A stretch of DNA of 35,370 nucleotides, from contig JAPPKM010000079.1 of the NCBI GenBank assembly GCA_028874315.1, forward strand, positions 1-35,370. Reading direction: 5' to 3'. Shown one piece after another: positions 16,630 through 23,847 of the stretch. Positions within the stretch are counted from its first letter, which is position 1. Each line of letters opens with the position of its first letter. Source of the stretch: Chloroflexota bacterium (GTDB taxonomy: Bacteria > Chloroflexota > UBA11872). The notes beneath the pieces are model-generated. The model saw only the letters and a list, made by a program, of their open reading frames with translations, did no database searches and had not been told where the DNA came from. The translations under genes and the position numbers were made by a program.

Positions 16630-17646
16630 ATGAACTACGTCACCAACGACAAGGTCGCGGTCATGGGCGCGGCCGGCGCCGTGGGGTCCAACATCGTCCA
16701 GTCCTTGCTGGCCACCGGCGCCGCCAATCGCATCGCCATGTACGACCCCTTCGGCCCGGGTCTGGAAGGCGCCGCGGCCGAGATTCATCACTGCGGCTTC
16801 CCCGACGCCGAGGTCACCTGGACCACCGACGCGGCGGAAGCCCTGACCGGCGCGGCCTACGTGCTCAGTTCCGGCGGCGCGCCGCGCCGCGAGGGTATGA
16901 CGCGCGAAGACCTGTTGCGCGGCAACGCGGAGATCGCCGCCCAACTGGGCCGCGACATCGCCGCCAACGCGCCGGAAGCGAAGCTGGTCGTGATCGTCTT
17001 CAATCCGGCCGACGTCACCGGGCTGGTTACGCTCGTCCACTCCGGCCTGCCCGAATCCCGCGTCAGCACCCTGGCCGGCCTGGACAGCACCCGCCTGCAG
17101 ACGCGTCTGGCCGAGCACTTCGGCCTGTCCCAGTCCCGCGTCACCGGCTGCCGCACCTACGGCGGCCACGGCCAGGAAATGGCGCTGTTCAAGGGTGAAA
17201 CGCGCATCGATGGCGTGCTGCTGAACGACGTCATCGCGGGCGCCACGGTCAACGGCGTCGGGCTGGACGCCGACGGCTGGCAGGGCATTCGCCAGGACGT
17301 GCTGGACGGCGGCTCACGCATCATCAAGCTGCGCGGGCGCTCGTCGTTCCAGTCGCCCGGCCACCAGACGGCCATGATGGTGCACGCCGCCGCCGGCGGT
17401 TCCACCTTCGAGTGGCCCTGCGGCGCCTACCTCACCGGCGAGCCCTATTCCCACGTGATGATGGCCATGCCGGCCGACCTCGGGCCGGACGGCGTGAGCT
17501 GGTCAATGCCGCAGGGCGACGCCGCCGAACAGGCCGAACTCGACGCCGCCTACGCCCATCTCCAGGCGCTGCGCGACGAGACGATCGGCATGGGCATCAT
17601 TCCGCCCATCGACGAGTGGTCCTCCGTCAACCCGAACCTGGCCTGA
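16630..17646 (+). CDS. Malate/lactate dehydrogenase family protein
   Basis: NAD-dependent 2-hydroxy-acid dehydrogenase of the LDH/MDH fold, 338 residues. It has the Rossmann loop GAAGAVGSNIVQSL, the acidic residue at the end of the second strand (MYDP), the mobile substrate loop GGAPRREGMTREDLLRGN with arginines fitting dicarboxylates such as oxaloacetate, the NPAD motif (usually NPVD), LDSTRLQTRLA and the catalytic His180 in YGGHGQEM. The Rs of the substrate loop suggest malate rather than lactate. It follows the aldolase gene by 11 bases, so the pair could channel a 2-oxo acid made by the aldolase; that is inference. It is more divergent than a housekeeping Mdh. Confidence 0.86.
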   Translation: MNYVTNDKVAVMGAAGAVGSNIVQSLLATGAANRIAMYDPFGPGLEGAAAEIHHCGFPDAEVTWTTDAAEALTGAAYVLSSGGAPRREGMTREDLLRGNAEIAAQLGRDIAANAPEAKLVVIVFNPADVTGLVTLVHSGLPESRVSTLAGLDSTRLQTRLAEHFGLSQSRVTGCRTYGGHGQEMALFKGETRIDGVLLNDVIAGATVNGVGLDADGWQGIRQDVLDGGSRIIKLRGRSSFQSPGHQTAMMVHAAAGGSTFEWPCGAYLTGEPYSHVMMAMPADLGPDGVSWSMPQGDAAEQAELDAAYAHLQALRDETIGMGIIPPIDEWSSVNPNLA

Positions 17647-17652
17647 GTCCGC

Positions 17653-18111
17653 CTAGCTGAGGATCCGCAGCACCTCTTCGGGCATCAGCCGCCCGACGTT
17701 GGTGGCGCTGTACACCGCATGTTCCACGCGGCGGTCGGCATCCAGTACGAAGGCGCTGGCCTGGTGCGACTGCCGGTCCTCGTTCCGGTACGCCCCCAGC
17801 GCGTCCACCGAGTCCGGGTAGGCCAGGTCGCCCACCAGCGGCACGTCCACCTGCAAACGCTCGCGCGTTGCCGCGGCGTCGGCTGCCGAGTCGACCGACA
17901 GGCCCACCACCTGCACGCCCAGCGCGGCAAAGGCGTCCAGCACGTAGCTATAGGCGACCAACTGCCGCCGGCAATGCGATCACCAGTGGCCGCGGTAGAA
18001 CAGCAACACCGCCGGACCCGCGTCCAGGTCGTCCGGGATGCGGGCCGGGCTGCCGTCGTCCCAGCGCCCCGTCAGTTCGGGAAATCGGTCGCCCACGTTC
18101 AGTCGCGTCAT
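17653..18111 (-). CDS. Peroxiredoxin-like protein with in-frame TGA, probable selenoprotein
   Basis: An AhpC/TSA-type thioredoxin-fold protein of 152 residues if the TGA at 17980-17982 is read as selenocysteine. Before the TGA are LNVGDRFPELTG and AVLLFYRGHW; after it, in the same frame, SHCRRQLVAY, then VQVVGLSVDS and SAFVLDADRRVEHAVYSATNVGRLMPEEVLRILS. Homologues read YRGHWC-x-x-CRRQL here, so the TGA (codon 44) replaces precisely the peroxidatic cysteine and keeps a U-x-x-C pair. Both halves are clearly coding. I chose the ATG at 18111, 9 bases after GGAGAGG. A hairpin downstream could act as SECIS. Naive gene calling would give two fragments. A TGC-to-TGA mutation or error is the alternative. 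It is divergent from a glutaredoxin-like gene. Confidence 0.85.
17953..17969 (-). promoter_or_regulatory. Candidate bacterial SECIS hairpin
   Basis: Counting from the base after the TGA, positions 11-15 (GGCGG) can pair with 23-27 (UCGCC), giving 4 GC pairs plus one G-U around a 7-base loop CAGUUGG. Location about 16 bases after the UGA and the G/U-rich loop fit loose bacterial SECIS rules. A competing smaller hairpin (UGCC-GGC-GGCA, positions 7-17) overlaps it. This was folded by eye only. Confidence 0.4.
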
Positions 18112-18260
18112 GCCGGTCATCCTCTCCAGCGCGGCGCCCGCAGCGTGGCGGCTCCTCAATCGCCGGTCAACTCGGGCCCGCCTGGGCGGTACCTCTTCCC
18201 GCCGCTGCTCCCATCTGCCAGAATCAGTCAGACCGAAAACCCTCTGCACGAGCGAATCCT

Positions 18261-18608
18261 ATGGCGACCACCCCCGAGCCCACCCTCACCGCCTACCTGA
18301 AGCCCGTTTGCGGCTGGAGCGCCGGCGTGCGCGCCGTGATGGACAAGTACAGCCTCGACTACGAGGACAAAGACATCATCAACAACGCGGCCAACTACTA
18401 CGAGATGGTTGCCAGGAGCGGCCAGCCGCTCTCACCCTGCGTGGTCGTGGACGGCCGCATGCTGGCCGACGTCAGCGGCGAGGAAGTCGAAGCCTGGCTG
18501 GCCGACAAGGGCTACATCCAGCAAAACAACCTCCCCACCCCCGTCCCCATCGACCGCGCCTGCCCCGACGAACTCCACGCGGCCGCCAGCGTCACCTTCG
18601 AGGAATAG
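18261..18608 (+). CDS. Glutaredoxin-like protein, CGWS motif
   Basis: A 115-residue thioredoxin-fold protein. The first strand LTAYLKPVCGWSAGVRAVMDKY carries the active site CGWS, comparable to the CGFS of monothiol glutaredoxins; the second strand ends YEDKDI; the cis-proline segment is LSPCVVVDG and the last helix EEVEAWLADKGYI. The second half after residue 90 is an extension rich in Pro (TPVPIDRACPDE). It may reduce a mixed disulfide, or a selenenyl-sulfide, or carry an Fe-S cluster. It is divergent from the TGA-containing peroxiredoxin with 149 bases between the starts, which suggests shared regulation. I chose the ATG at 18261 because the fold begins directly after it. Confidence 0.78.
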   Translation: MATTPEPTLTAYLKPVCGWSAGVRAVMDKYSLDYEDKDIINNAANYYEMVARSGQPLSPCVVVDGRMLADVSGEEVEAWLADKGYIQQNNLPTPVPIDRACPDELHAAASVTFEE

Positions 18609-18617
18609 GCGCTAGCG

Positions 18618-18663
18618 ACCCGGCAGGAGCTGACGGGCTCGGCGCCACGCTCGGCTGCCGGGT
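18618..18663. terminator. GC-rich hairpin between convergent genes
   Basis: A 9-bp perfect inverted repeat, ACCCGGCAG (18618-18626) and CTGCCGGGT (18655-18663), with a smaller GAGC/GCTC stem inside. It lies between the ends of the glutaredoxin-like gene and pheT, where a bidirectional terminator is expected, but there is no T-run on either strand. Confidence 0.4.
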
Positions 18664-18723
18664 GACTGTCGCGTCAGGCCGATCTCAGGACGTGGTTTGC
18701 CCGACTCTCAACGAGGGCCTCGT

Positions 18724-21246
18724 TTAGCCGCGGAGCTCCGCCCCTAACCGGTGCTGCAACGCCCGCACCACGCGGTTGTGCGCCCGATCCGCCTGCTTGT
18801 CGGTGAGAGTCCGATCCGGCGCGGCGTAGCTCAACGCGTAGGCGAGGCTGCGTTTGCCGGCCGGGATCTGTTCGCCGCGGTATTCGTCGAAGAGCCGGGC
18901 TGATTGCAATAGGGGGCGGCCGGCGCGCTGGATGGTTTCCTGCACCTCGGCCTGCGTCACCTCGGCGTCGACGATGATCGCCAAATCGCGCAGGGCGGAC
19001 GGGTATTCCGACCAGGCGCTGAACGATGGCGCGCCGGAAGAGGCTGCCCGTACGGCCGGCATGTCCACCAATAGCGCCCAGGCCCGCTCGTCCAGGTCGA
19101 ACGCCGCGGCGACTTCGGCGTCCACCTCGCCGTAGGCGGCCAGCAGGCGGCCCTCAACGGTGACTGCGGCCGCGGCTCCAGCGGCGAAGGTTGGATGCTG
19201 GAGGTCGTCGTGACTGGCCTGGTCGGTCGGTACGCCGGAGCGGGCCAGCAGTTCGTCCACCACGCCCCGCACGAACGGCAGTTCAACGGTGCCGGTTTCG
19301 TTCCAGCGGTCCGCGCTCACGCGTTCGCCAATCACTGCCGTCAGGAAGTTCGGTTCTTCTGGAAGGTCGCCGTCGCGGGCCAGGAAGGATGGCTGATAGT
19401 CGAAGAGCAGCAGGTCGCGGTCGGCGTGCCGCCGGTTGGCGCGCAGGGTTTCCAGCATGGTGCCCAGGCCGGTTAGGCGCAGCGCGTTCTCTTCCATGGA
19501 GAGCGGGTTGCGCAGCCGCAGCGGCTCGCGGTCCAGCGGGAGCAGCCGGTCGGTGAGGGTTCGTCCAGCGTCGTTCATGGCTGTCTCGCGCACTGCTGCC
19601 CAGGCGTCGGCGTCCCCCAGCGGCGCATCCGGCGAGGCGTCCAACAGGTCCGGCGGCACCAGCCGCGCCATACGCGCCTCGCTGGTCAGCGCATAGGTCA
19701 CGCACTCGGCAAAGCCCAGGCCCGCCATCACGTCCCGCGCCTCGTCGTCGCGCTCGTCGATCTCGCCGGGCGCCACGTCCATCACCTGACCGGTCGGCAA
19801 CGTGTCGGGGATGCGCTCGTATCCGACCAGTCGCGCCACTTCTTCCACCACGTCCGCCGGCGCGGACACGTCGCGACGCCAGAACGGCGGCGTCACGCAC
19901 AACTCGTCCCCGTCCTCTTCCAACCCAAACTCCAGCGCGCTCAGCGCCTGCCGGACTTCGCTGCGGTCGTAGGCCACGCCCATCAGCCGCTCGATGCGAT
20001 CGAATGCCAGCGACACCGGCGTCGGGTCCGAGGGAGCCGGATAGGCGTCGGCGGTCAGGAACTCGCCCCGGCCCGCGCCGATCTCCTCGATCACTTGCAC
20101 GCAGCGCCGTAGCGCCAGCACCGTAAGCTCGGGCGGCAGGCCCTTCTCGAAGCGCCGCGACGCCTCGCTGCGCAGGTTCAGGCGATGCGCCGTGCGCCGG
20201 ATGCTGATCGGATCGAATGTGGCCGACTCCAATAGAACCGTCGAGGTCTTGTCGGTGACCTCGGTGTCCAGGCCGCCCATAACCCCGGCTAGCGCCACCG
20301 GCCCTTTGGCGTCCACGATGCACAGCGTCTCCGGCGTCAGCTCACGGTCCTGCCCGTCCAGAGTCACCAGGCGCTCGCCCGGCCGCGGCGTGCGAACGCC
20401 GATGAAGCCGCCGCGCACCGTCTCCCAGTCGAACGCATGCAGCGGCTGTCCCAGTTCCAGCATCACGTAGTTCGTGGCGTCAACGATCGTGCTGATCGGA
20501 CGCACCCCCGCCTGTTCCAGCCGGTCCCGCATCCAGGCCGGCGACTCGCCCACTTTCACGTCATGGACGAGCGCCGCCGAATACCGCGCGCAAAGTGCTG
20601 GATCGTCAATCGAGAGTTCAACCGGCCGGCTCGACCCGTCCTCGCTCGGACGCTCGTCCGGAATCGGTGAGCGAACCTCGGCTCCATACAAGGCCGCCGC
20701 CTCGCGGGCGATGCCCAGCACCGACAGCGCGTCCGGGCGGTTGGCCTTGAGTTCGAATTCCAGCACCTCGCCGCCCAGCGCCTCGGCCAGCGGCCGTCCC
20801 AGCGGCGCGTCGGGATCCAGCACCAGGATTCCCTCGTGGTCGTCGCTGATGCCGAGTTCCTTGGTCGAGCACAACATGCCGCGGGAGACCACGCCCCGGA
20901 TCCGCGTCGGCTTCAATTCCTTTAACACGGGCTCGTCGGCGTAGGGATCCCACAGGCGCGCACCGGCGGGCGCGAAAGCGATCCGGTCTCCGACCTCGAA
21001 GTTCCAGGCCCCGCAGACCACCTGGATCTCCTCGCTGCCCGTGTTCACGGTCGGCAGGTTCAGGCGGTCGGCGTTGGGGTGCGAATCGATTCGTGCGACT
21101 TCGCCCACCACGATGCGGTCCCAGTGCTCACCGGCGCGATGAATGGCCCCGACCTCGAAGCCCGCATTGGTCAGGCGGGTGGCCACGTCGTCGACCGAAG
21201 CCTCGATCCCGGTCAGTTCGCACAGCCACTCGAAAGGTACGCGCAT
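18724..21246 (-). CDS. pheT: Phenylalanine-tRNA ligase, beta subunit
   Basis: Beta subunit of the alpha2-beta2 enzyme that charges tRNA-Phe; it binds the tRNA and edits mischarged Tyr-tRNA. The 840-residue protein begins MRVPFEWLCELTG, has the tRNA-binding EMAP-like domain (about 40-150, VVGEVARIDSHPNADRL, VVCGAWN), the B3/B4 editing domain (about 210-380, IVDATNYVMLELGQPLHAFDW), the B5 domain, the core synthetase-like domain (RNPLSMEENALRLTGLGTMLE) and the FDX-ACB anticodon domain at the end (AYALSYAAPDRTLTDKQAD). The start follows the pheS stop by 3 bases. Last gene of the rpmI-rplT-trmH-pheS-pheT unit. Confidence 0.97.
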   Translation of the reverse strand: MRVPFEWLCELTGIEASVDDVATRLTNAGFEVGAIHRAGEHWDRIVVGEVARIDSHPNADRLNLPTVNTGSEEIQVVCGAWNFEVGDRIAFAPAGARLWDPYADEPVLKELKPTRIRGVVSRGMLCSTKELGISDDHEGILVLDPDAPLGRPLAEALGGEVLEFELKANRPDALSVLGIAREAAALYGAEVRSPIPDERPSEDGSSRPVELSIDDPALCARYSAALVHDVKVGESPAWMRDRLEQAGVRPISTIVDATNYVMLELGQPLHAFDWETVRGGFIGVRTPRPGERLVTLDGQDRELTPETLCIVDAKGPVALAGVMGGLDTEVTDKTSTVLLESATFDPISIRRTAHRLNLRSEASRRFEKGLPPELTVLALRRCVQVIEEIGAGRGEFLTADAYPAPSDPTPVSLAFDRIERLMGVAYDRSEVRQALSALEFGLEEDGDELCVTPPFWRRDVSAPADVVEEVARLVGYERIPDTLPTGQVMDVAPGEIDERDDEARDVMAGLGFAECVTYALTSEARMARLVPPDLLDASPDAPLGDADAWAAVRETAMNDAGRTLTDRLLPLDREPLRLRNPLSMEENALRLTGLGTMLETLRANRRHADRDLLLFDYQPSFLARDGDLPEEPNFLTAVIGERVSADRWNETGTVELPFVRGVVDELLARSGVPTDQASHDDLQHPTFAAGAAAAVTVEGRLLAAYGEVDAEVAAAFDLDERAWALLVDMPAVRAASSGAPSFSAWSEYPSALRDLAIIVDAEVTQAEVQETIQRAGRPLLQSARLFDEYRGEQIPAGKRSLAYALSYAAPDRTLTDKQADRAHNRVVRALQHRLGAELRG

Positions 21247-21249
21247 GGT

Positions 21250-22272
21250 TCAGCGCAGCTGCCGCAGGAACCGCAGGTCGTTGCGGTAGAAGGACCGGAT
21301 GTCGGTCACGCCGTACTTGAGCATCGCGATCCGTTCCACTCCCATGCCGAAGGCAAAGCCCTGGTACACGTCGGGGTCGTAGCCCACGTCGGCCAGCACT
21401 TTCGGGTGGACCATCCCGGAACCCAGGATCTCGATCCAGCCGGTCCCGCCGCAGACTGAGCAGCCCTTGCCGCCGCAGGCGTGGCACGACATGTCGGCTT
21501 CGGCGCTGGGTTCCGTAAACGGGAAGTAGCTGGCCCGAATCCGCAACTCCCGGTCCGGACCGAACATCATTCGCACAAAATGGGTCAGGGTCCCGCGCAG
21601 GTCGGCCATGGTGATGTGCTCGTCAATGGCCAGACCCTCCACCTGCATGAACTCTGCCTCGTTTTTTGCGGATCGGTCCTCGTAGCGGTACACCTTGCCC
21701 GGCACGATCACCCGCACCGGCGGCTGGATCTGCTCCATAACCCGCGCTTGCACTGGTGACGTGTGGGTTCGCAGCAGCAGTTCGCCCGGCCGGGCCTTGT
21801 CGTGGATGTGGAACGTGTCCCACATATCTCGCGCCGGGTGGTCCGCCGGGATGTTCAGCAGTTCGAAGTTGTAGCGGTCCCATTCCACTTCGGGGCCGCT
21901 GACGGCCCGGAAGCCCAGCGGCGCCAGCACACGGCGGATCTCGCGCAGCGTGCGCGTGAGCGGATGCAGGCTGCCCAGGCGCACCGGATACCCCGGCATG
22001 GTCACGTCCACCTGCGCGCCGTCGGCGCTGCGCCGCAACTCGGCCTGGCGGGCCTCGAATGCCGCTTCAAGATCTCGTCGCGCGGCGTTGGCTGCTTGAC
22101 CGGCGGCGCGCCGTTCCTCGCGCGCCAAGCTGCCGACCGAACGCAGCAGGCCGGTGACTTCGCTGCGGCGCCCCAGGTGCGTCACGCGCCACTGCTCCAG
22201 CGCCGCGTTGTCCGCGGCGGCGGCCAGTTCCGCGCGCGCGGCGTCCAGCAGGGCGTCTAGTTGCTTTTGCAC
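21250..22272 (-). CDS. pheS: Phenylalanine-tRNA ligase, alpha subunit
   Basis: Catalytic subunit of PheRS, 340 residues. It has an N-terminal coiled-coil (residues 1-90, Ala/Arg/Glu-rich), class II motif 1 around HPLTRTLREIRRVLAPLGF, motif 2 PGKVYRYEDRSAKNEAEFMQVEGLAID and motif 3 GFAFGMGVERIAMLKYG. A cysteine cluster CHACGGKGCSVCGGTGW near residue 270 looks like a zinc site found in a subset of bacterial PheS proteins. It starts 7 bases after the methyltransferase stop and ends 3 bases before pheT. No T-box leader is visible, which fits control from the rpmI promoter upstream. Confidence 0.97.
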   Translation of the reverse strand: MQKQLDALLDAARAELAAAADNAALEQWRVTHLGRRSEVTGLLRSVGSLAREERRAAGQAANAARRDLEAAFEARQAELRRSADGAQVDVTMPGYPVRLGSLHPLTRTLREIRRVLAPLGFRAVSGPEVEWDRYNFELLNIPADHPARDMWDTFHIHDKARPGELLLRTHTSPVQARVMEQIQPPVRVIVPGKVYRYEDRSAKNEAEFMQVEGLAIDEHITMADLRGTLTHFVRMMFGPDRELRIRASYFPFTEPSAEADMSCHACGGKGCSVCGGTGWIEILGSGMVHPKVLADVGYDPDVYQGFAFGMGVERIAMLKYGVTDIRSFYRNDLRFLRQLR

Positions 22273-22279
22273 CGTGGGG

Positions 22280-23059
22280 TCAGCTCTGGGGGACTGCCGC
22301 GCGCTGCCGCGCGGCCTCGAACAGGATAACGGCGCCCGCCGCCGCCGCGTTCAGCGATTCCACGCCACGTTTCATCGGTACCCCGACCGTGTCGCGACAG
22401 GCCGCTCGCCAGGCTGATGACACGCCCCGCGTCTCGGCGCCCACCACGAGCCCGCGGGGTCCGGTCCAATCGACCTCGTCGTAGGGGCACGCGGCATTGG
22501 CCGCCGCCTCGTAGAGATCGACGCCGTTCGCCGACGGCTGTAGAGCGTTCGGCGTGGCCGCGTCGTGAATCGGGACCCGAAAATGCGCACCGACTCCGGC
22601 GCGCATGGCCTTCGGTCCGAATGGATCCGCGCTGCCCGGCGTTCGCACGATCAGCGTCGCCCCGGCGGCCGCGCCGGATCTAATCAGCGTCCCCACGTTC
22701 CCCGGGTCCTGAACACCGTCGATCACCAGGATCAGCGGAGTGCCACTCGGCGTCGCGACCTGTGGACGACGACCGATGGCCACGATGGCTTGCCGCGATG
22801 CGCTGTCTGCGGCCGCGGACAGCACGTGCGGCGAGGCCGCCAGCACCCGGGCGCCAGCGTTCGCGGCGGCGTCGGCGGCCAACTGAATGTCCGCCTTGGG
22901 ATAGTCGGCCACCAGCACGGTCTGGAGCAGTCCAGCTTCTGCGGCTTCCGTTACGAGGCGCGGGCCTTCCAGCAGGATCAGACCGTCGCGCTGTCGAACC
23001 GAGGCGCGATGCAGGCGACGCGCCAACGCCACCTGCGGATTGCGAACGCTGGTGATCAT
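22280..23059 (-). CDS. TrmH/SpoU family RNA 2'-O-methyltransferase
   Basis: SPOUT-class methyltransferase that uses SAM to methylate ribose in rRNA or tRNA. The 259-residue protein has an N-terminal substrate-binding part (ITSVRNPQVALARRLHRASVRQRDGLILLEGPRLV) and the three family motifs: IDGVQDPGNVGTLIRSGAAAG, GLVVGAETRGVS and VPMKRGVESLNAAAAGAVILFEA, which form the SAM-binding trefoil knot. It sits between rplT (33 bases) and pheS (7 bases), a placement seen in many bacteria. The exact RNA target is unknown. Confidence 0.93.
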   Translation of the reverse strand: MITSVRNPQVALARRLHRASVRQRDGLILLEGPRLVTEAAEAGLLQTVLVADYPKADIQLAADAAANAGARVLAASPHVLSAAADSASRQAIVAIGRRPQVATPSGTPLILVIDGVQDPGNVGTLIRSGAAAGATLIVRTPGSADPFGPKAMRAGVGAHFRVPIHDAATPNALQPSANGVDLYEAAANAACPYDEVDWTGPRGLVVGAETRGVSSAWRAACRDTVGVPMKRGVESLNAAAAGAVILFEAARQRAAVPQS

Positions 23060-23092
23060 GGCGGGATGGCCCCCGCGTGGGCGCTGGCCGGC

Positions 23093-23446
23093 TTAGGCCG
23101 CGGCCCGGGCGGTATCGGCGAGCGCTTCGAAGGCCGCCGGTTCATTGGCGGCCAGGTCCGCCAGCGCCTTCCGGTCCAGCGTCACGTTCGCCTCCCGCAG
23201 ACCGTGCATGAACGTGCCGTAGGTCAGCCCGTGCAGGCGGGCGCCGGCGTTGATGCGCATGATCCAGAGGCGCCGCATATCGCGCTTGCGCGCCCGGCGG
23301 TCGCGGTAGGCGTACTGCCGCGCGTGCATGAGTTCCTCGTGCGCGGCACGGAAGTGCCGGCTGCGCGAGCCGCGGTGGCCGCGCACCGCCTTCAGAACTT
23401 TGCGATGTCGGCGTCGCCTGGTTACGCCGCGCTTGACTCGAGCCAT
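23093..23446 (-). CDS. rplT: 50S ribosomal protein L20
   Basis: L20 binds 23S rRNA domain II early in 50S assembly and is a known autoregulator of its own operon. The 117-residue protein has the typical [18 protein letters not shown] start, [41 protein letters not shown] in the middle and a globular C-terminal domain. It begins 9 bases after the rpmI stop. Full length and intact. Confidence 0.98.
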   Translation of the reverse strand: MARVKRGVTRRRRHRKVLKAVRGHRGSRSRHFRAAHEELMHARQYAYRDRRARKRDMRRLWIMRINAGARLHGLTYGTFMHGLREANVTLDRKALADLAANEPAAFEALADTARAAA

Positions 23447-23455
23447 TGGTTGTCC

Positions 23456-23653
23456 TTAGTTCGCCGCCAGCAGACGTTCAGCTTGCCGTCGCTGACCCGT
23501 CGGCAGCGCGTGCTCGCGGTTCTTGGCGCGGCGCGCGCGACGGCTCTTACGCCGCCGGTACGGACCGGCCCACGACTTGGCGGACGTGATCTTGCCGCGC
23601 CGCGTGCGACGCAGGCGCTTTATGGCAGCTTTCCGGGTTTTGAGTTTCGGCAT
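23456..23653 (-). CDS. rpmI: 50S ribosomal protein L35
   Basis: A 65-residue basic protein with the family start MPKLKTRKAAIKRLRRTRRGKI and the end GQRRQAERLLAAN. I chose the ATG at 23653 because L35 always starts MPK; a TTG three codons earlier is also in frame. No Shine-Dalgarno lies before this ATG: the sequence immediately upstream is a hairpin and T-run, described separately. infC, which usually precedes rpmI, is absent; the gene upstream is divergent. Confidence 0.97.
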   Translation of the reverse strand: MPKLKTRKAAIKRLRRTRRGKITSAKSWAGPYRRRKSRRARRAKNREHALPTGQRRQAERLLAAN

Positions 23654-23661
23654 GGGGGACA

Positions 23662-23743
23662 AAAAGGACGCGACGCACGGAACGGCGTCGCGCTCACGCA
23701 GAGCTTAACACAGGTTAGCCGGAGACCGGCCGCCCGGGTCAAT
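23662..23743 (-). promoter_or_regulatory. rpmI-rplT operon leader with attenuator-like hairpin
   Basis: On the minus strand an 8-bp perfect stem, CGCGACGC (23685-23692) and GCGTCGCG (23669-23676), closes an 8-base loop and is followed by TCCTTTTTG, then the rpmI ATG. That is the layout of an intrinsic terminator in a leader. Upstream, TTGACC (23738-23743) and TAACCT (23713-23718) could be a promoter, with a long 19-bp spacer. In Bacillus the infC-rpmI-rplT operon is controlled by L20-dependent attenuation; the same logic is inferred here. Confidence 0.5.
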
Positions 23744-23847
23744 TCTATTGCCAGCCCCGGCGCGCGCTGCTTAGGCTGAACAACCCCTTGCCCGCTCGCC
23801 GCCCCGTCGAGGAGCCGGCGCGGAACTAGACACCACTCGGCCGCTGC

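Noticed and set aside
17868..18608. Plus-strand frame of 246 codons ending in the glutaredoxin-like protein
   Set aside because: Only the part after the ATG at 18261 is coding; the first 131 codons are antisense to the peroxiredoxin gene.
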